Origin: Streptomyces griseoflavus
GTDB lineage: Bacteria; Actinomycetota; Actinomycetes; Streptomycetales; Streptomycetaceae
Assembly (NCBI RefSeq): GCF_014649995.1
Contig: NZ_BMUC01000010.1
Coordinates: 152,814 to 216,813, forward strand
Length of the DNA stretch: 64,000 nucleotides
Reading direction: 5' to 3'
Shown here: positions 1-8,274 of the stretch, in pieces
Position numbering within the stretch: the stretch's first letter is position 1
How the letters are laid out: the number at the start of each line of letters is the position of its first letter
Program-made: the position numbers and the translations under genes
The notes under the pieces: model-generated
Database searches by the model: none
What the model was told of the DNA's origin: nothing
Seen by the model: the letters and a program-made list of their open reading frames with translations, nothing else

Positions 1-71
1 CCGGTCCCGTACCCCTGCGCGTCGCCACCGCGCGCGGGTGATCCGGGATTCACACGACGAAGGGAGACACC

Positions 72-251
72 ATGTCCGAGCAGGACGACCGCGAGAAGCC
101 CCGGACGGCCGCCGAGGAGGTGCTGCACGAGGTCGAGGAGGCCGGGCGCCGCACCCGTGACTCCGGCGCGGCCCGCGGGGAGCCCGGCGAGGCGGGCGAC
201 GCCGTCACGCCCAGCACCGAGGCGCAGGAGGAGTCGCGAGGCGACCGCTGA
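72..251 (+). CDS. small charged hypothetical protein (59 aa)
   Basis: A 59-residue, strongly hydrophilic protein rich in Glu, Asp, Arg, Gly and Ala, with no membrane segment, cysteine or recognisable domain. The ATG at 72 is preceded by a good ribosome binding site (GAAGGGAG, about 6 bases upstream). Nothing upstream in the window shows which operon it belongs to, and it faces the convergent reductase gene that ends at 294. Small disordered proteins of this kind are common in Streptomyces and often lack assigned function; none is assigned here. Confidence 0.6.
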   Translation: MSEQDDREKPRTAAEEVLHEVEEAGRRTRDSGAARGEPGEAGDAVTPSTEAQEESRGDR

Positions 252-268
252 ACCCAACCCCGCGCCCA

Positions 269-294
269 GGGGCCGGGCCGGGGGGACCGGCCCC
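269..294. terminator. candidate convergent terminator hairpin
   Basis: GGGGCCGG at 269-276 and CCGGCCCC at 287-294 form an 8-bp perfect stem around a 10-base loop. It lies between two convergent genes and overlaps the last base of the minus-strand stop codon, so it could stop transcription from both sides. Confidence 0.45.
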
Positions 295-902
295 TACTGC
301 GGGGGCGGACCGAGCGGACGGGCCTCCAGGGCCCGGGCCACGCCCAGCAGGTTGGCCGCCATGGCGCGGCCGGTCTTGCGGGACCAGTCGTGGCCGCTGC
401 CGCCCTCGAGGAAGCTCGGTCCGGGGCCGGGCCCCTGGTTCCAGTAGGTCCACGCCTGGCCGGGGATGGTGTAGCCGATGTCCTGGAGCCCGCCGCTGAC
501 CTCGCTGATGACGTGGTGCGCGCCGTCCTCGTTGCCGGTGACGACCACGCCCGCGACCCTGTTGTAGGCGACCGGGCGGCCGGCGTCGTCGGTCTCGGAC
601 ATCATCCCGTCCATGCGTTCCAGGACGCGCTTGGCCACCGAGGAGGGCTGGCCGAGCCAGGTCGGGGTGGCGATGACCAGGATCCGCGCGGCGAGGATCT
701 TCCGGTGCACCTCCGGCCAGTCGTCGCCCTCGTGCACGGCCTCGCTGACCACTCCCGGTGCGATGTCCAGGTCCACCGCGCGGACGACGTCGACCTGCAC
801 GCCCTCCCTCTCCAGCTGCTCGGTGACGGTGCGGAAGAGCGCCTCGGTGTTGGACGTCTCCGGCGATTTCTTCAGGGTGCAGTTGATCACTAGTGCCTTC
901 AT
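294..902 (-). CDS. flavodoxin-fold NAD(P)H-dependent oxidoreductase
   Basis: A 202-aa cytoplasmic protein of the NADPH-dependent FMN reductase / flavodoxin-like fold family. It opens with a beta strand KALVINCTL followed by a phosphate-binding Ser/Thr-rich turn (KKSPETSN), and carries the TPTWLGQPSS segment typical of flavodoxin-like reductases that contact FMN. I start it at the ATG at 902 because KALVINC is the expected first strand; an in-frame start 39 bases upstream would add an unlikely leader. It probably reduces quinones, azo dyes or FMN using NAD(P)H; the substrate cannot be read from sequence. It is divergent from the diiron-protein gene at 983. Confidence 0.8.
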   Translation of the reverse strand: MKALVINCTLKKSPETSNTEALFRTVTEQLEREGVQVDVVRAVDLDIAPGVVSEAVHEGDDWPEVHRKILAARILVIATPTWLGQPSSVAKRVLERMDGMMSETDDAGRPVAYNRVAGVVVTGNEDGAHHVISEVSGGLQDIGYTIPGQAWTYWNQGPGPGPSFLEGGSGHDWSRKTGRAMAANLLGVARALEARPLGPPPQ

Positions 903-982
903 ACCGGCATGGGGTACCCCGTGGAGGCCTCGCTGCCACACGGTGAGGGGTTTCCGTGCGCCGTCCGGGTACCCGGAGCCCC

Positions 983-1996
983 ATGGAAGACCTCCGAGAC
1001 GAACCCCTGCTGCCCGCGCCGCGCGGCCCCGTGAGCAGCGCCGTTCAGGACCATCTGCGCGGCACCGGCCCGCTCCCCTCCGAGCGGGACGTCGACGCGG
1101 CCCCGGTGTACGGCGACGACCTCCAGCTCGCCCTGTACCTCTGTTACGAACTGCACTACCGCGGCTTCGCGGGCGTCGCCCCCGACCTGGAATGGGACCC
1201 GGAGCTGCTGCGCACCCGTGCCGCCCTGGAGCGGCGCTTCCTCGGCGCGCTCCGCGCGGACGCCCGCCGGCACGACACCGTCGACGACGCGCTCGCCGGG
1301 ATCCTGGTGGAGCCGGTCGACGGCACCGGCGTCAGTCACTTCCTGCGCGACAAGGGCGAGCTGTGGCACCTGCGCGAGTACGCCGCACTGCGGTCGCTGT
1401 ACCACCTCAAGGAGGCCGACCCGCACGCCTGGGTCCTGCCCCGGTTGCGGGGTCGGGCCAAGGCGGCGATGGCGGCCGTCGAGTTCGACGAGTACGGGGG
1501 CGGCCGCGCCGACCGGGTGCACGCCCGCCTGTTCGCCGACCTGATGACCGACCTGGGCCTGGACACGACGTACGGCCGCTACCTGGACGCCGCCCGCGCC
1601 GAGCTTCTCGTGGTGGTGAACCTGATGTCGCTCTTCGGCCTGCACCGCTCCCTCAGGGGCGCCCTGGTGGGCCATTTCGCGACGGTCGAGATCACCTCCT
1701 CGCCGGGCTCCCGGCGGCTCGCGGAGGCGATGCGGCGGACGGGCGCGGGCCCGGCGGCCGAGCACTTCTACGACGAGCACGTGGAGGCCGACGCGGTGCA
1801 CGAGCAGGTGGTGCGCCACGACGTCATCGGCGGACTGCTGGAGGACGAGCCGCATCTGGCCCCCGACATCGCCTTCGGTGTGGACGCGACGGTGTTCACC
1901 GAGGACCTGCTCGGTGACGCCCTGCTGGCGGACTGGCGGGCCGGCCGCTCCGGCCTGCGGACACCCCTGGATCAGAAGTCCACCCATACCTCCTGA
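983..1996 (+). CDS. iron-containing redox enzyme (haem-oxygenase-like diiron family)
   Basis: A 337-aa protein resembling the 'iron-containing redox enzyme' family (haem-oxygenase-like fold, related to HDO diiron oxidases). Likely metal ligands are visible on separate predicted helices: E56/H58 in YELHYRGF, E170 and H180 around EYGGG...VHARLF, and H266, D270, H273 in HVEADAVHE. Family members use two irons and O2 for oxidative chemistry; the substrate here is unknown. The ATG at 983 has GGAG seven bases upstream; an in-frame GTG at 956 lacks one. It is followed after 22 bases by a methyltransferase and then a CDGSH protein, apparently one operon. Confidence 0.75.
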   Translation: MEDLRDEPLLPAPRGPVSSAVQDHLRGTGPLPSERDVDAAPVYGDDLQLALYLCYELHYRGFAGVAPDLEWDPELLRTRAALERRFLGALRADARRHDTVDDALAGILVEPVDGTGVSHFLRDKGELWHLREYAALRSLYHLKEADPHAWVLPRLRGRAKAAMAAVEFDEYGGGRADRVHARLFADLMTDLGLDTTYGRYLDAARAELLVVVNLMSLFGLHRSLRGALVGHFATVEITSSPGSRRLAEAMRRTGAGPAAEHFYDEHVEADAVHEQVVRHDVIGGLLEDEPHLAPDIAFGVDATVFTEDLLGDALLADWRAGRSGLRTPLDQKSTHTS

Positions 1997-2018
1997 GCAC
2001 CGGGGTACTCGGCGGGCT

Positions 2019-2672
2019 GTGAAATCACTCGTACCACCGGGCGTGTACGCCCCTCAAGAGGACACCGAACTCCTGGCCGGCGCCCTGTTCGAGGAGCCCG
2101 TGTCGCCGGGCGCCGACGTGCTCGACGTGGGAACCGGGTCCGGCGCGCTGGCGGTGGCCGCCGCGCGGCGCGGCACCCGCGTCACCGCGGTCGACGTGTC
2201 GTGGCGGGCGGTGTGCGCGACGCGGATGAACGCGTTGCGGGCCGGGGTCACCGTGCGGGTCCACCACGGCAATCTGTTCGATCCGGTGCGGGGGCGGTCG
2301 TTCGACCTGATCCTCGCCAATCCGCCGTACGTCCCCGCGCCGGGGGGCCACAGGCTGCCGCGCGGCGCCGCCCGGGCCTGGGACGCCGGTGGCGACGGGA
2401 GGATGGTGCTGAACCGGATCTGCGGGGAGGCCCCCGGGCTGCTGCGGCCCGGTGGCGTCCTGCTCCTCGTGCAGTCCGCGCTCAGCGACCCGGAGGCGAC
2501 GCTCGGTCTGCTGCGGTCGGCCGGGATGAAGGCCGCGGTCACCCGGCGCCGGCGCATCGCCTTCGGGCCGGTGCTCCAGGAGCGCGAGAAGTGGCTGCGC
2601 GAGCGGGGGCTGCTGCCCCCGGCGGAGCACGAGGAGGAGCTGGTGGTGGTCCGTGCCGAACTCCCCGTCTGA
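2019..2672 (+). CDS. Mtq2/HemK-like SAM-dependent methyltransferase
   Basis: A 217-aa class I methyltransferase. SAM motif I is DVGTGSGAL at residues 36-44 and the catalytic NPPY motif is at 101-104, which in PrmC/HemK/Mtq2 enzymes binds the amide of a glutamine (or another planar nitrogen). The N-terminal PGVYAPQEDTELLA is typical of the short Mtq2-like branch that lacks the PrmC helper domain. The GTG at 2019 gives the expected N-terminus; upstream in-frame sequence lies inside the previous gene. Its end overlaps the CDGSH gene by 20 bases. The target is probably a protein glutamine, but a small-molecule substrate made by the neighbouring oxidase is possible. Confidence 0.8.
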   Translation: MKSLVPPGVYAPQEDTELLAGALFEEPVSPGADVLDVGTGSGALAVAAARRGTRVTAVDVSWRAVCATRMNALRAGVTVRVHHGNLFDPVRGRSFDLILANPPYVPAPGGHRLPRGAARAWDAGGDGRMVLNRICGEAPGLLRPGGVLLLVQSALSDPEATLGLLRSAGMKAAVTRRRRIAFGPVLQEREKWLRERGLLPPAEHEEELVVVRAELPV

Positions 2673-2850
2673 CGCCCCGCGGCGGGTCACCGTGCAGCGC
2701 AAGGGGCCGCTGCTGCTGGAGGGTCCGGTGGAGGTGGAGCTGGAGGACGGTACGGTCGTGTCCTCCGACCGCTTCCGGGTGGCCCTGTGCACCTGTCGCC
2801 GCAGCCGCCGCTATCCGTGGTGCGACACCAGCCACCGCGACCGGGCGTGA
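2653..2850 (+). CDS. CDGSH iron-sulfur domain protein (65 aa)
   Basis: A 65-aa single-domain protein with a full CDGSH-type [2Fe-2S] site: C46, C48, C57 and H61 in the pattern C-x-C-x2-S-x3-P-x-C-D-x-S-H (CDTSH replaces the classic CDGSH). The three-Cys/one-His cluster is redox active and pH sensitive in characterised members. The GTG start lies inside the end of the methyltransferase gene in another frame, so the two are probably translationally coupled. In context it is a plausible electron donor or iron-sulfur sensor for the diiron protein at 983; this role is inference. Confidence 0.85.
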   Translation: MPNSPSDAPRRVTVQRKGPLLLEGPVEVELEDGTVVSSDRFRVALCTCRRSRRYPWCDTSHRDRA

Positions 2851-2998
2851 GCCGCGGCCCGTGGACGTCCCGGAGGCCGGCGGGCGGCCCCACTCCGCCC
2901 GCCGGCCTCCTTCCGCGAGATCGCACGTTCCGCGTGGGGGCTCGCACTCCCCAAATCTGCGGGCCGCCGCGCGGTCACGGGAACCGTGCGATCCCGGT

Positions 2999-3433
2999 CT
3001 AGAACGCGAAGACGCTCGATCCGTGAGCGTTCATCACGCAAGTGTTGGGGAAGATCCGCTCGTAGGAGACGCGCTGCCCCTGCCACACGCCGTCGACGGT
3101 GACGACCACCGGGTCGTACTGCTGGGTGCAGAAGACGCCTTCCCGCATCGTCAGCGCGTCGAAGTCGCCGCCGACGCCGTTCAGGTCCGCGCAGGCCGAG
3201 GCCGCGGCCGGGTGGCTGCCCGAGGGGCCGGGGGCACAGGTCAGGGTGACCGCGCGTTCCGGCGTTACGGCTGCCGCGCTGTCGCCGTGGCCCACGGTGA
3301 GCACCAGGGCCGAGGGGGCGTAGAGCGCGGACGGGGCGTCTCCCTGAGCGGCCAGCGCGACCCCGGACAGGGGTGCGCAGACGGCTGCGGCCGTGAGGCC
3401 GAGGACGGTGGCCCAGCGCGCGGTGTTCCGCAT
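2999..3433 (-). CDS. ssi: Streptomyces subtilisin inhibitor family protein
   Basis: A 144-aa secreted serine-protease inhibitor of the SSI family (I16). A Sec signal peptide (RNTAR start, hydrophobic core, ALA cleavage region) precedes the conserved [17 protein letters not shown] start of the mature protein. The four family cysteines and the C-terminal [10 protein letters not shown] are present. The reactive loop reads C102-T-Q-Q-Y, so aligning to the SSI family (CPMVY) places Gln104 at P1 and Gln105 at P1', where Met, Lys or Arg is usual. I use the ATG at 3433 because GGAAGG (3448-3443) sits nine bases upstream; the ATG at 3442 would have no spacing. Confidence 0.9.
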   Translation of the reverse strand: MRNTARWATVLGLTAAAVCAPLSGVALAAQGDAPSALYAPSALVLTVGHGDSAAAVTPERAVTLTCAPGPSGSHPAAASACADLNGVGGDFDALTMREGVFCTQQYDPVVVTVDGVWQGQRVSYERIFPNTCVMNAHGSSVFAF

Positions 3434-3840
3434 TGTGTGCATCCTTCCGCTTCGTTTCGTCGGGTCGCCGGCCCGGGCTCGGTGGTGCCGGACCGGCGTG
3501 CCGGAGTCTGCCGAGTCCGCGGCGGAAACTCACATCGGATGTGCAGATTCAGGTAACATTGCGTGTTGAATCAGTGGCGTGAAGCGACGGCGTGCGGAGG
3601 GCTCGGCCCGGTAACCGGGCGGGCGTCGCACATGCGAAGTGGCCAGATGGCCGACTTCCCCCTGTTCATTAATCGGCCTGAAACATTCCGGATCCGCTCT
3701 CGGCGGACCGTTCCGTGACGTCTCGTGTTCACGGAAGCAGCGCGCAGTGGTCATCGCGCGTCCGCCCGCGCACCGGCGGACGGAGCTTCCCGCCCGCCGC
3801 GGTCAGCGGCGTTGTCAGTGCCCGTCGTTACGGTGCGGGC
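3434..3840. other. divergent intergenic region with two inverted repeats
   Basis: About 400 bases between the inhibitor and the hydrolase with no convincing gene. It is less GC-rich than its surroundings and should hold both promoters. CACAT-CGG-ATGTG at 3531-3543 is a perfect 5-bp inverted repeat behind the inhibitor gene. TTCCGTGA at 3711-3718 and TCACGGAA at 3729-3736 form a perfect 8-bp inverted repeat around ten bases, a candidate operator or RNA hairpin ahead of the hydrolase. Confidence 0.4.
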
Positions 3841-4539
3841 ATGACTCGATTCGTGATGGCGGCCGGTGCGTGGCTCGGGGCGTGGGCGTGGGACGAGGTG
3901 GCGGCCGAGCTGCGGGCGGCGGGCCACGAGGCCCATCCCCTGACGCTGTCCGGCCTCGCCGAGAAGCGGGGCGTGCCGGCCGGTCAGCACACGCATGTCC
4001 AGGACATCGTGGACGAGGTGGAGCGCCTCGGCCCGCGCGACGTCGTCCTCGTGGGGCACAGCTACTCCGGGATCCCGGTCGGCCAGGCGGCCGTGCGGAT
4101 CGGGGAGCGGTTGCGGCGGGTGGTGTTCGTCGACGCCGCCCTCCCGGTCGACGGGGAGTCGTTCCTCTCGGGCTGGCCCAGCGACCACGTCCGGCGGGCC
4201 GTCGAGGCCCATGACGGCTTCTGGCCGCCGGCGGGGCCGGACGACTTCGCCGGGCAGGGGCTGACGGACGATCAGATCGCGCGCATCGTCGGCGGATCGA
4301 CCCCGCACCCCGGCGCCACGCTCACCGAGGCGGCCGTCCTCGACCGGCCGGTCACCGAGCTGCCGGCGACGTACGTGAAGTGCCTCCTCGACGGCGACGA
4401 GCCCCCGCCCGCCGCGGCGGAACCGCTGCGGAGCCGCCGCTGGGAGCTGGTGACCATGGACACCGGGCACTGGCCGATGTTCTCCCGCCCGGGGGAGCTG
4501 GCGCGGGTCCTGCACGAGGCGGCGGCCGCGGGCCGCTGA
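3841..4539 (+). CDS. alpha/beta hydrolase
   Basis: A 232-aa single-domain alpha/beta hydrolase resembling the salicylate-esterase / hydroxynitrile-lyase-like group. The nucleophile elbow is G72-H-S74-Y-S-G, and the C-terminal catalytic histidine is probably H210 in MDTGHWPM. There is no signal peptide, so it is cytoplasmic. The ATG at 3841 gives the standard N-terminus (RFVMAAGAWLGAWAW, the oxyanion-hole strand) but has only a weak ribosome binding site. It appears monocistronic; the following flavoprotein gene starts 88 bases later. The substrate is not predictable. Confidence 0.85.
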   Translation: MTRFVMAAGAWLGAWAWDEVAAELRAAGHEAHPLTLSGLAEKRGVPAGQHTHVQDIVDEVERLGPRDVVLVGHSYSGIPVGQAAVRIGERLRRVVFVDAALPVDGESFLSGWPSDHVRRAVEAHDGFWPPAGPDDFAGQGLTDDQIARIVGGSTPHPGATLTEAAVLDRPVTELPATYVKCLLDGDEPPPAAAEPLRSRRWELVTMDTGHWPMFSRPGELARVLHEAAAAGR

Positions 4540-4627
4540 AGCCGGGGTCGTCCCGTACTGGACGCGGCCCGCGCATACCGGCGAGTATGCGCGGGACGAC
4601 AGAGCCGGAGGAGACGGGGCGGGACGG

Positions 4628-5797
4628 ATGGCGAAGCACTGGGCCGACTTCCAGTACGAGATCTACCTGAACGGGATGACCGGCGCCGTGCCCCGGCTGC
4701 CGACCGATCTGACCCGGCTGGAGGAGCTGACCGAGCAGCGGCTGGGCCCCGGCCCGGTGGGGTACGTCGCCGGCAGCGCCGGGGACGGCAGCACCGCCCG
4801 CGCCAACCGCGCCGCGCTCGACCGCCACCGGATCGTCCCGCGCGTGCTGCGGGACGTGCACGAGCGTGATCTGTCGGTGGAGGTGCTGGGCCGTGCCCTG
4901 CCGGCACCGCTGGCGCTGGCGCCGGTCGGGGTGCTGTCGATCATGCACCCGGACGCGGAGTGCGCGGCGGCCCGGGCCGCCGCCGCGCAGGGTGTGCCGT
5001 TCGTGCTGTCCTCCGCCTCCAGCACGCCCATGGAGCAGGTCGCGGAGGCGATGGGCGAGGCGGAGCGCTGGTTCCAGCTGTACTGGCCGAAGGACGTGGA
5101 GGTGGCCCGGAGCTTCCTGGAGCGGGCGAGGGCCGCCGGGTTCACCGCGCTGGTCGTCACCCTGGACACTCCCCTGCTGTCCTGGCGCCCGCGCGACCTG
5201 GACCGGGCGTATCTGCCGTTCCTGCACGGGGTGGGCACCGCCAACTACTTCTCGGACCCGGCGTTCCGGGCGGGGCTGGCCAAGCCGGTGCACGAGGACC
5301 GCGACGCGGCGGTCATGCACTTCGTCGGCATGTTCGCCGACCCCGCCAAGTCCTGGCCGGACCTGGCGTTCCTGCGGGAGAACTGGGACGGCCCGATCGT
5401 GCTGAAGGGCGTGCTCCATCCCGACGACGCCCGGCTCGCCGCCGACGCCGGGATGGACGGTGTGGTGGTGTCCAACCACGGGGGCCGCCAGGTGGCCGGG
5501 GCGATCGCCGCCGTGGACGCGCTGCCCGGCGTGGTGGAGGCCGTCGGCGACCGGCTCACCGTGCTGTTCGACAGCGGGGTCCGCACCGGCGACGACGTCT
5601 TCAAGGCACTGGCGCTCGGCGCCCGGGCGGTCCTCCTGGGACGCCCGTACGTGTACGGGCTCGGCCTCGACGGGCAGGCGGGCGTGGAGCACGTCATCCG
5701 CTGCCTGCTCGCCGAACTCGACCTCACCCTGGCGCTGTCGGGTCACTCCACACCGGCCACGCCCGGCCCCGGCGACCTCACGCACACCGGCCACTGA
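4628..5797 (+). CDS. FMN-dependent alpha-hydroxy-acid oxidising protein, lactate 2-monooxygenase-like
   Basis: A 389-aa protein of the FMN-dependent alpha-hydroxy-acid dehydrogenase family. Its length and the LLSWRPRDLD...YLPFL insert are closest to actinobacterial lactate 2-monooxygenase, which converts L-lactate and O2 to acetate, CO2 and water. The active-site segment SNHGGRQ places the catalytic base at H284 and the carboxylate-binding Arg at R287. FMN-binding elements APVG near residue 99 and the late DSGVRTGDDV and LGRPYVYGL motifs are intact. Classic oxidases and other hydroxy acids remain possible. A second lactate route, lutABC, lies at 48-51 kb. Confidence 0.8.
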   Translation: MAKHWADFQYEIYLNGMTGAVPRLPTDLTRLEELTEQRLGPGPVGYVAGSAGDGSTARANRAALDRHRIVPRVLRDVHERDLSVEVLGRALPAPLALAPVGVLSIMHPDAECAAARAAAAQGVPFVLSSASSTPMEQVAEAMGEAERWFQLYWPKDVEVARSFLERARAAGFTALVVTLDTPLLSWRPRDLDRAYLPFLHGVGTANYFSDPAFRAGLAKPVHEDRDAAVMHFVGMFADPAKSWPDLAFLRENWDGPIVLKGVLHPDDARLAADAGMDGVVVSNHGGRQVAGAIAAVDALPGVVEAVGDRLTVLFDSGVRTGDDVFKALALGARAVLLGRPYVYGLGLDGQAGVEHVIRCLLAELDLTLALSGHSTPATPGPGDLTHTGH

Positions 5798-5852
5798 CCC
5801 GCAGCGGGCCGTCACTCCCCGGCACGGCCGGTCCGAGCACGCGGCTCGGGGC

Positions 5853-5888
5853 CAGGGGCGCGGCGCGTGGAACGCGCCGACTGCGCGG
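5853..5888 (+). repeat. degenerate copy of a dispersed Streptomyces intergenic repeat
   Basis: CAGGGGCGCGG at 5853-5863, GGAAC at 5869-5873 and CTGCGCGG at 5881-5888 reproduce, with short insertions, the 22-base element whose intact reverse copy lies at 44406-44427. I recognise that element as common in Streptomyces intergenic regions; this copy is broken up by extra bases. Confidence 0.35.
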
Positions 5889-6028
5889 CACGTCACCCGC
5901 ACCGCCCCGGTGACTCGCTCCCCCGTCCGCAGCGGCCGCGATGCCCTCGCGCCGGCCGCCGGGGCCGTCACGAGCTCGTGGGCCCCGCCGGGCTCCTGCC
6001 GGGCACCTCGGGCCGCCGCCGGGTCGAC

Positions 6029-6070
6029 GGCCGGGACGGGACCACTTCCCGAGAGGGTCCCGTCCCGGCC
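6029..6070. terminator. strong hairpin terminator
   Basis: A perfect 15-bp inverted repeat (arms 6029-6043 and 6056-6070, 12-base loop) begins ten bases after the stop codon of the minus-strand sigma/lectin gene. There is no T-run, as usual in Streptomyces. It could also stop transcription arriving from the hydroxy-acid oxidase gene on the plus strand. Confidence 0.8.
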
Positions 6071-6080
6071 GTCGGCGCCG

Positions 6081-7724
6081 TCACGCCAGTGGTTCCGGCA
6101 GCCTCGCCTGCCGGGCCGGCGGGATGTCCGTGCCCGTGATGGAGAGGGAGTCCGTGCCGGTGCCCACGGACTCGGCCGCCCAGCGCTGGTTCACCGTCCG
6201 GTCGCGTACCTTGACGACGATGTCGGCGTTCGCGTCAGGGGTGGCGGGGAGGAGGGCCAGCTGGTCGTCCCAGCGGGGCAGCAGTTCCCCCTGGAGGGTG
6301 AGGTCGTAGCGCACGTCGTCACGGCGTGGGTCGCCGGGTTCGGCACAGGTCCCCAGGACGACGACACCGGCGTCCTTGTGCGAGTCCAGGCACAGACCGG
6401 GGTCCGCGACGCTGCGCAGCAACCCGTCGTCCTCGTACGTCCATTGCTGGGTCCACGCCGAGGAGCACTCCGCGAGCCGGGTGCCCGAGCCGTCCCGCGG
6501 CTCGCCCCGGGTGTCGAGGCAGAGGCCGGAGGCGATGTTGCGCAGCCGGGTGCGCCCCGGCGCGCTCGGCAGTCCGGCGGCGCCGGGAGGGGACGCGGAC
6601 GGTACGGCCGCACGCCCGCCCACCGCGCCGGTGGAGCCCGTCGGGTCGGCCGCGCCGCCGTCCGGTGTGGAGGGCCCGGCGATGAGCACGCTCACCAGGA
6701 TCCCGGCGGACACCGCGCCGAGGCCGGTGAACAGGGTCCTGGTGGAGCGCACCGGATCCGGCAGGGCGATGCCGGCGAGACGGTCGGGGACGGGCAGCCG
6801 GGCCAGCAGACGGTGCCGGCCGCCGCCGGACTCCCCGTCGCCGCCGCGGCGCCCGCGGCGGACGGCCCGGCCACCGCGCGGGCCCGCCGCCGCACGCCCC
6901 GGACGCGAGTCGAGATAGCGCCGGGCGCCCCAGCCGAGCACGGCCTCGGCGAGCAGCGTGCCCAGCCCGCCCTCGAAGTGGCTCAGTTGTTCGGCCGCGT
7001 TCCGGCAGTAGCGGCACTCGGCCAGATGCCTGCGGACGTCCGGCAGCAGGGCCCCGCCCCGGCGGATGGGCACGTCGAGGAGACGGTTGTAGAAGCCGCA
7101 GTCCTTCGTCGGTGCCAGTTCCAGATGGGCGTGGACAAGATTCTGACGGAAAGTGTCCCGCGCCTGTTCGAGTGCGCCCGACGCGATGTCGGGATCCATG
7201 CCCAGCAGACCGGCCGGTACGGAAATCGGCTCGGCCTCGACCTCGGCATGCCAGAGCAAACAGCGCGCGAGTGCGGGCAGGGACCGGAATGCCCGTTGGG
7301 CGAGTGAGCGGTTTTCCGGCGTCATGGTCGTCGCGGCGCGCATGCCGCGTCCGCCGGCCGGTTTCTGCAGACCGGGCAGAACTCCGGCTATTCGGTCGTC
7401 GGCGGCCCACTCCCGGACCGTGTCCCGCACTCCGACCAGCAGGACGGGCCGCAGCGCGACGGCCGATTCGCCCACGGCGACCCGGCCCAGAACACGGTGC
7501 AGGGCGGCGGCGGTGACCATGGCGGCCGTCTGTCCCGACGAGGCGAGGCAGACGGCCGCGTAGTCCTGCATCGGCCGCCAGTGCCGCGCGGTCAGCAGCG
7601 CGACGGAGTGGGCGGCTTCGCCCTCCGGCCGGCCCCGCAACCGCGTGGCGAGGGCCTCGTCGGATTCCCCGGGATCCCCGCCCGGGGGCGGGTAGGGAGG
7701 TCGAGGAGGGTGGGGGGTGTGCAC
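6081..7724 (-). CDS. membrane-anchored ECF-sigma-like protein with zinc-finger and ricin-type lectin domain
   Basis: A 547-aa multidomain protein. Residues about 20-110 resemble a degenerate sigma region 2 (LTARHWRPMQDYA) and 150-205 resemble sigma region 4 (LPALARCLLWHAEVE...EQARDTFRQ). A ZAS-like anti-sigma zinc motif follows, H233-x3-C237-x2-C240, then a basic linker, one membrane helix near 328-349, and a ricin-type beta-trefoil from about 389 to the end with repeated GLCLD motifs, predicted outside. The GTG at 7724 has AGGAA eight bases upstream; earlier in-frame starts lack spacing. It may couple extracellular sugar binding to transcription; whether it still works as a sigma factor is unclear. 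Confidence 0.7.
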   Translation of the reverse strand: MHTPHPPRPPYPPPGGDPGESDEALATRLRGRPEGEAAHSVALLTARHWRPMQDYAAVCLASSGQTAAMVTAAALHRVLGRVAVGESAVALRPVLLVGVRDTVREWAADDRIAGVLPGLQKPAGGRGMRAATTMTPENRSLAQRAFRSLPALARCLLWHAEVEAEPISVPAGLLGMDPDIASGALEQARDTFRQNLVHAHLELAPTKDCGFYNRLLDVPIRRGGALLPDVRRHLAECRYCRNAAEQLSHFEGGLGTLLAEAVLGWGARRYLDSRPGRAAAGPRGGRAVRRGRRGGDGESGGGRHRLLARLPVPDRLAGIALPDPVRSTRTLFTGLGAVSAGILVSVLIAGPSTPDGGAADPTGSTGAVGGRAAVPSASPPGAAGLPSAPGRTRLRNIASGLCLDTRGEPRDGSGTRLAECSSAWTQQWTYEDDGLLRSVADPGLCLDSHKDAGVVVLGTCAEPGDPRRDDVRYDLTLQGELLPRWDDQLALLPATPDANADIVVKVRDRTVNQRWAAESVGTGTDSLSITGTDIPPARQARLPEPLA

Positions 7725-8274
7725 TGAGATGGTTCCTTCCCACAGCGCATGTGACATTCGAGCGATTCCGACACCGAAAAAGGAAGCCCGATCGGTGCAT
7801 ACCTCTTTGGCGTGGCGCGGGGGGCGCGAATTCACCCGTGGCGAATCGGATCCGGTTCCTCAACTCTCGTGCGTCCCCGGCCTTTACCCCCTCGCGGGTG
7901 GCTCACTCTCGCACAACCGGCGCTCGGCCAACAAGGCGGTGGGGCAACATCCCCGCGTTGACAGAAAGTCAGAAAGAGAAGGGCGGCGGCAAGCGGTCGC
8001 TCCGGCTTTCGATCTGCGTTTTTCCCTGGTGCACATCCGGAGCGGCGCGGCTGCCTCACGTCGCTCACCCGCGCGAGGACGGCACGCGCCCCGCACCCCG
8101 TGCGCACGCCGCGCCCGCGCCGGGACTCCGCGCGCGCTCCCGGCGCACGCCGGTGCGTGGTCGGCCGGCCGCGGCCCTGCCCGGAGGCCGTGCCCGCGGC
8201 CGGCGGCTCTCCGGCGCGCCCGGCCGGCGGCCCCGAGGGAGCGGGCACCGCGCGCGGCCCCGTCCGGCGCGGTG
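7725..8274. other. 550-base intergenic region, no gene seen
   Basis: This lies between the start of the sigma/lectin gene and the end of the toxin gene. Its left part is relatively AT-rich and presumably holds the sigma/lectin promoter. Open frames here have no ribosome binding sites or family resemblance and look like GC-driven chance frames. I see no RNA gene or operator. Confidence 0.5.

Noticed and set aside
911-920. GGGGTACCCC palindrome upstream of the flavodoxin-fold gene
   Set aside because: GGGTAC-like strings recur by chance near several starts in this window, and no matching upstream GNNT at the right spacing was found here.
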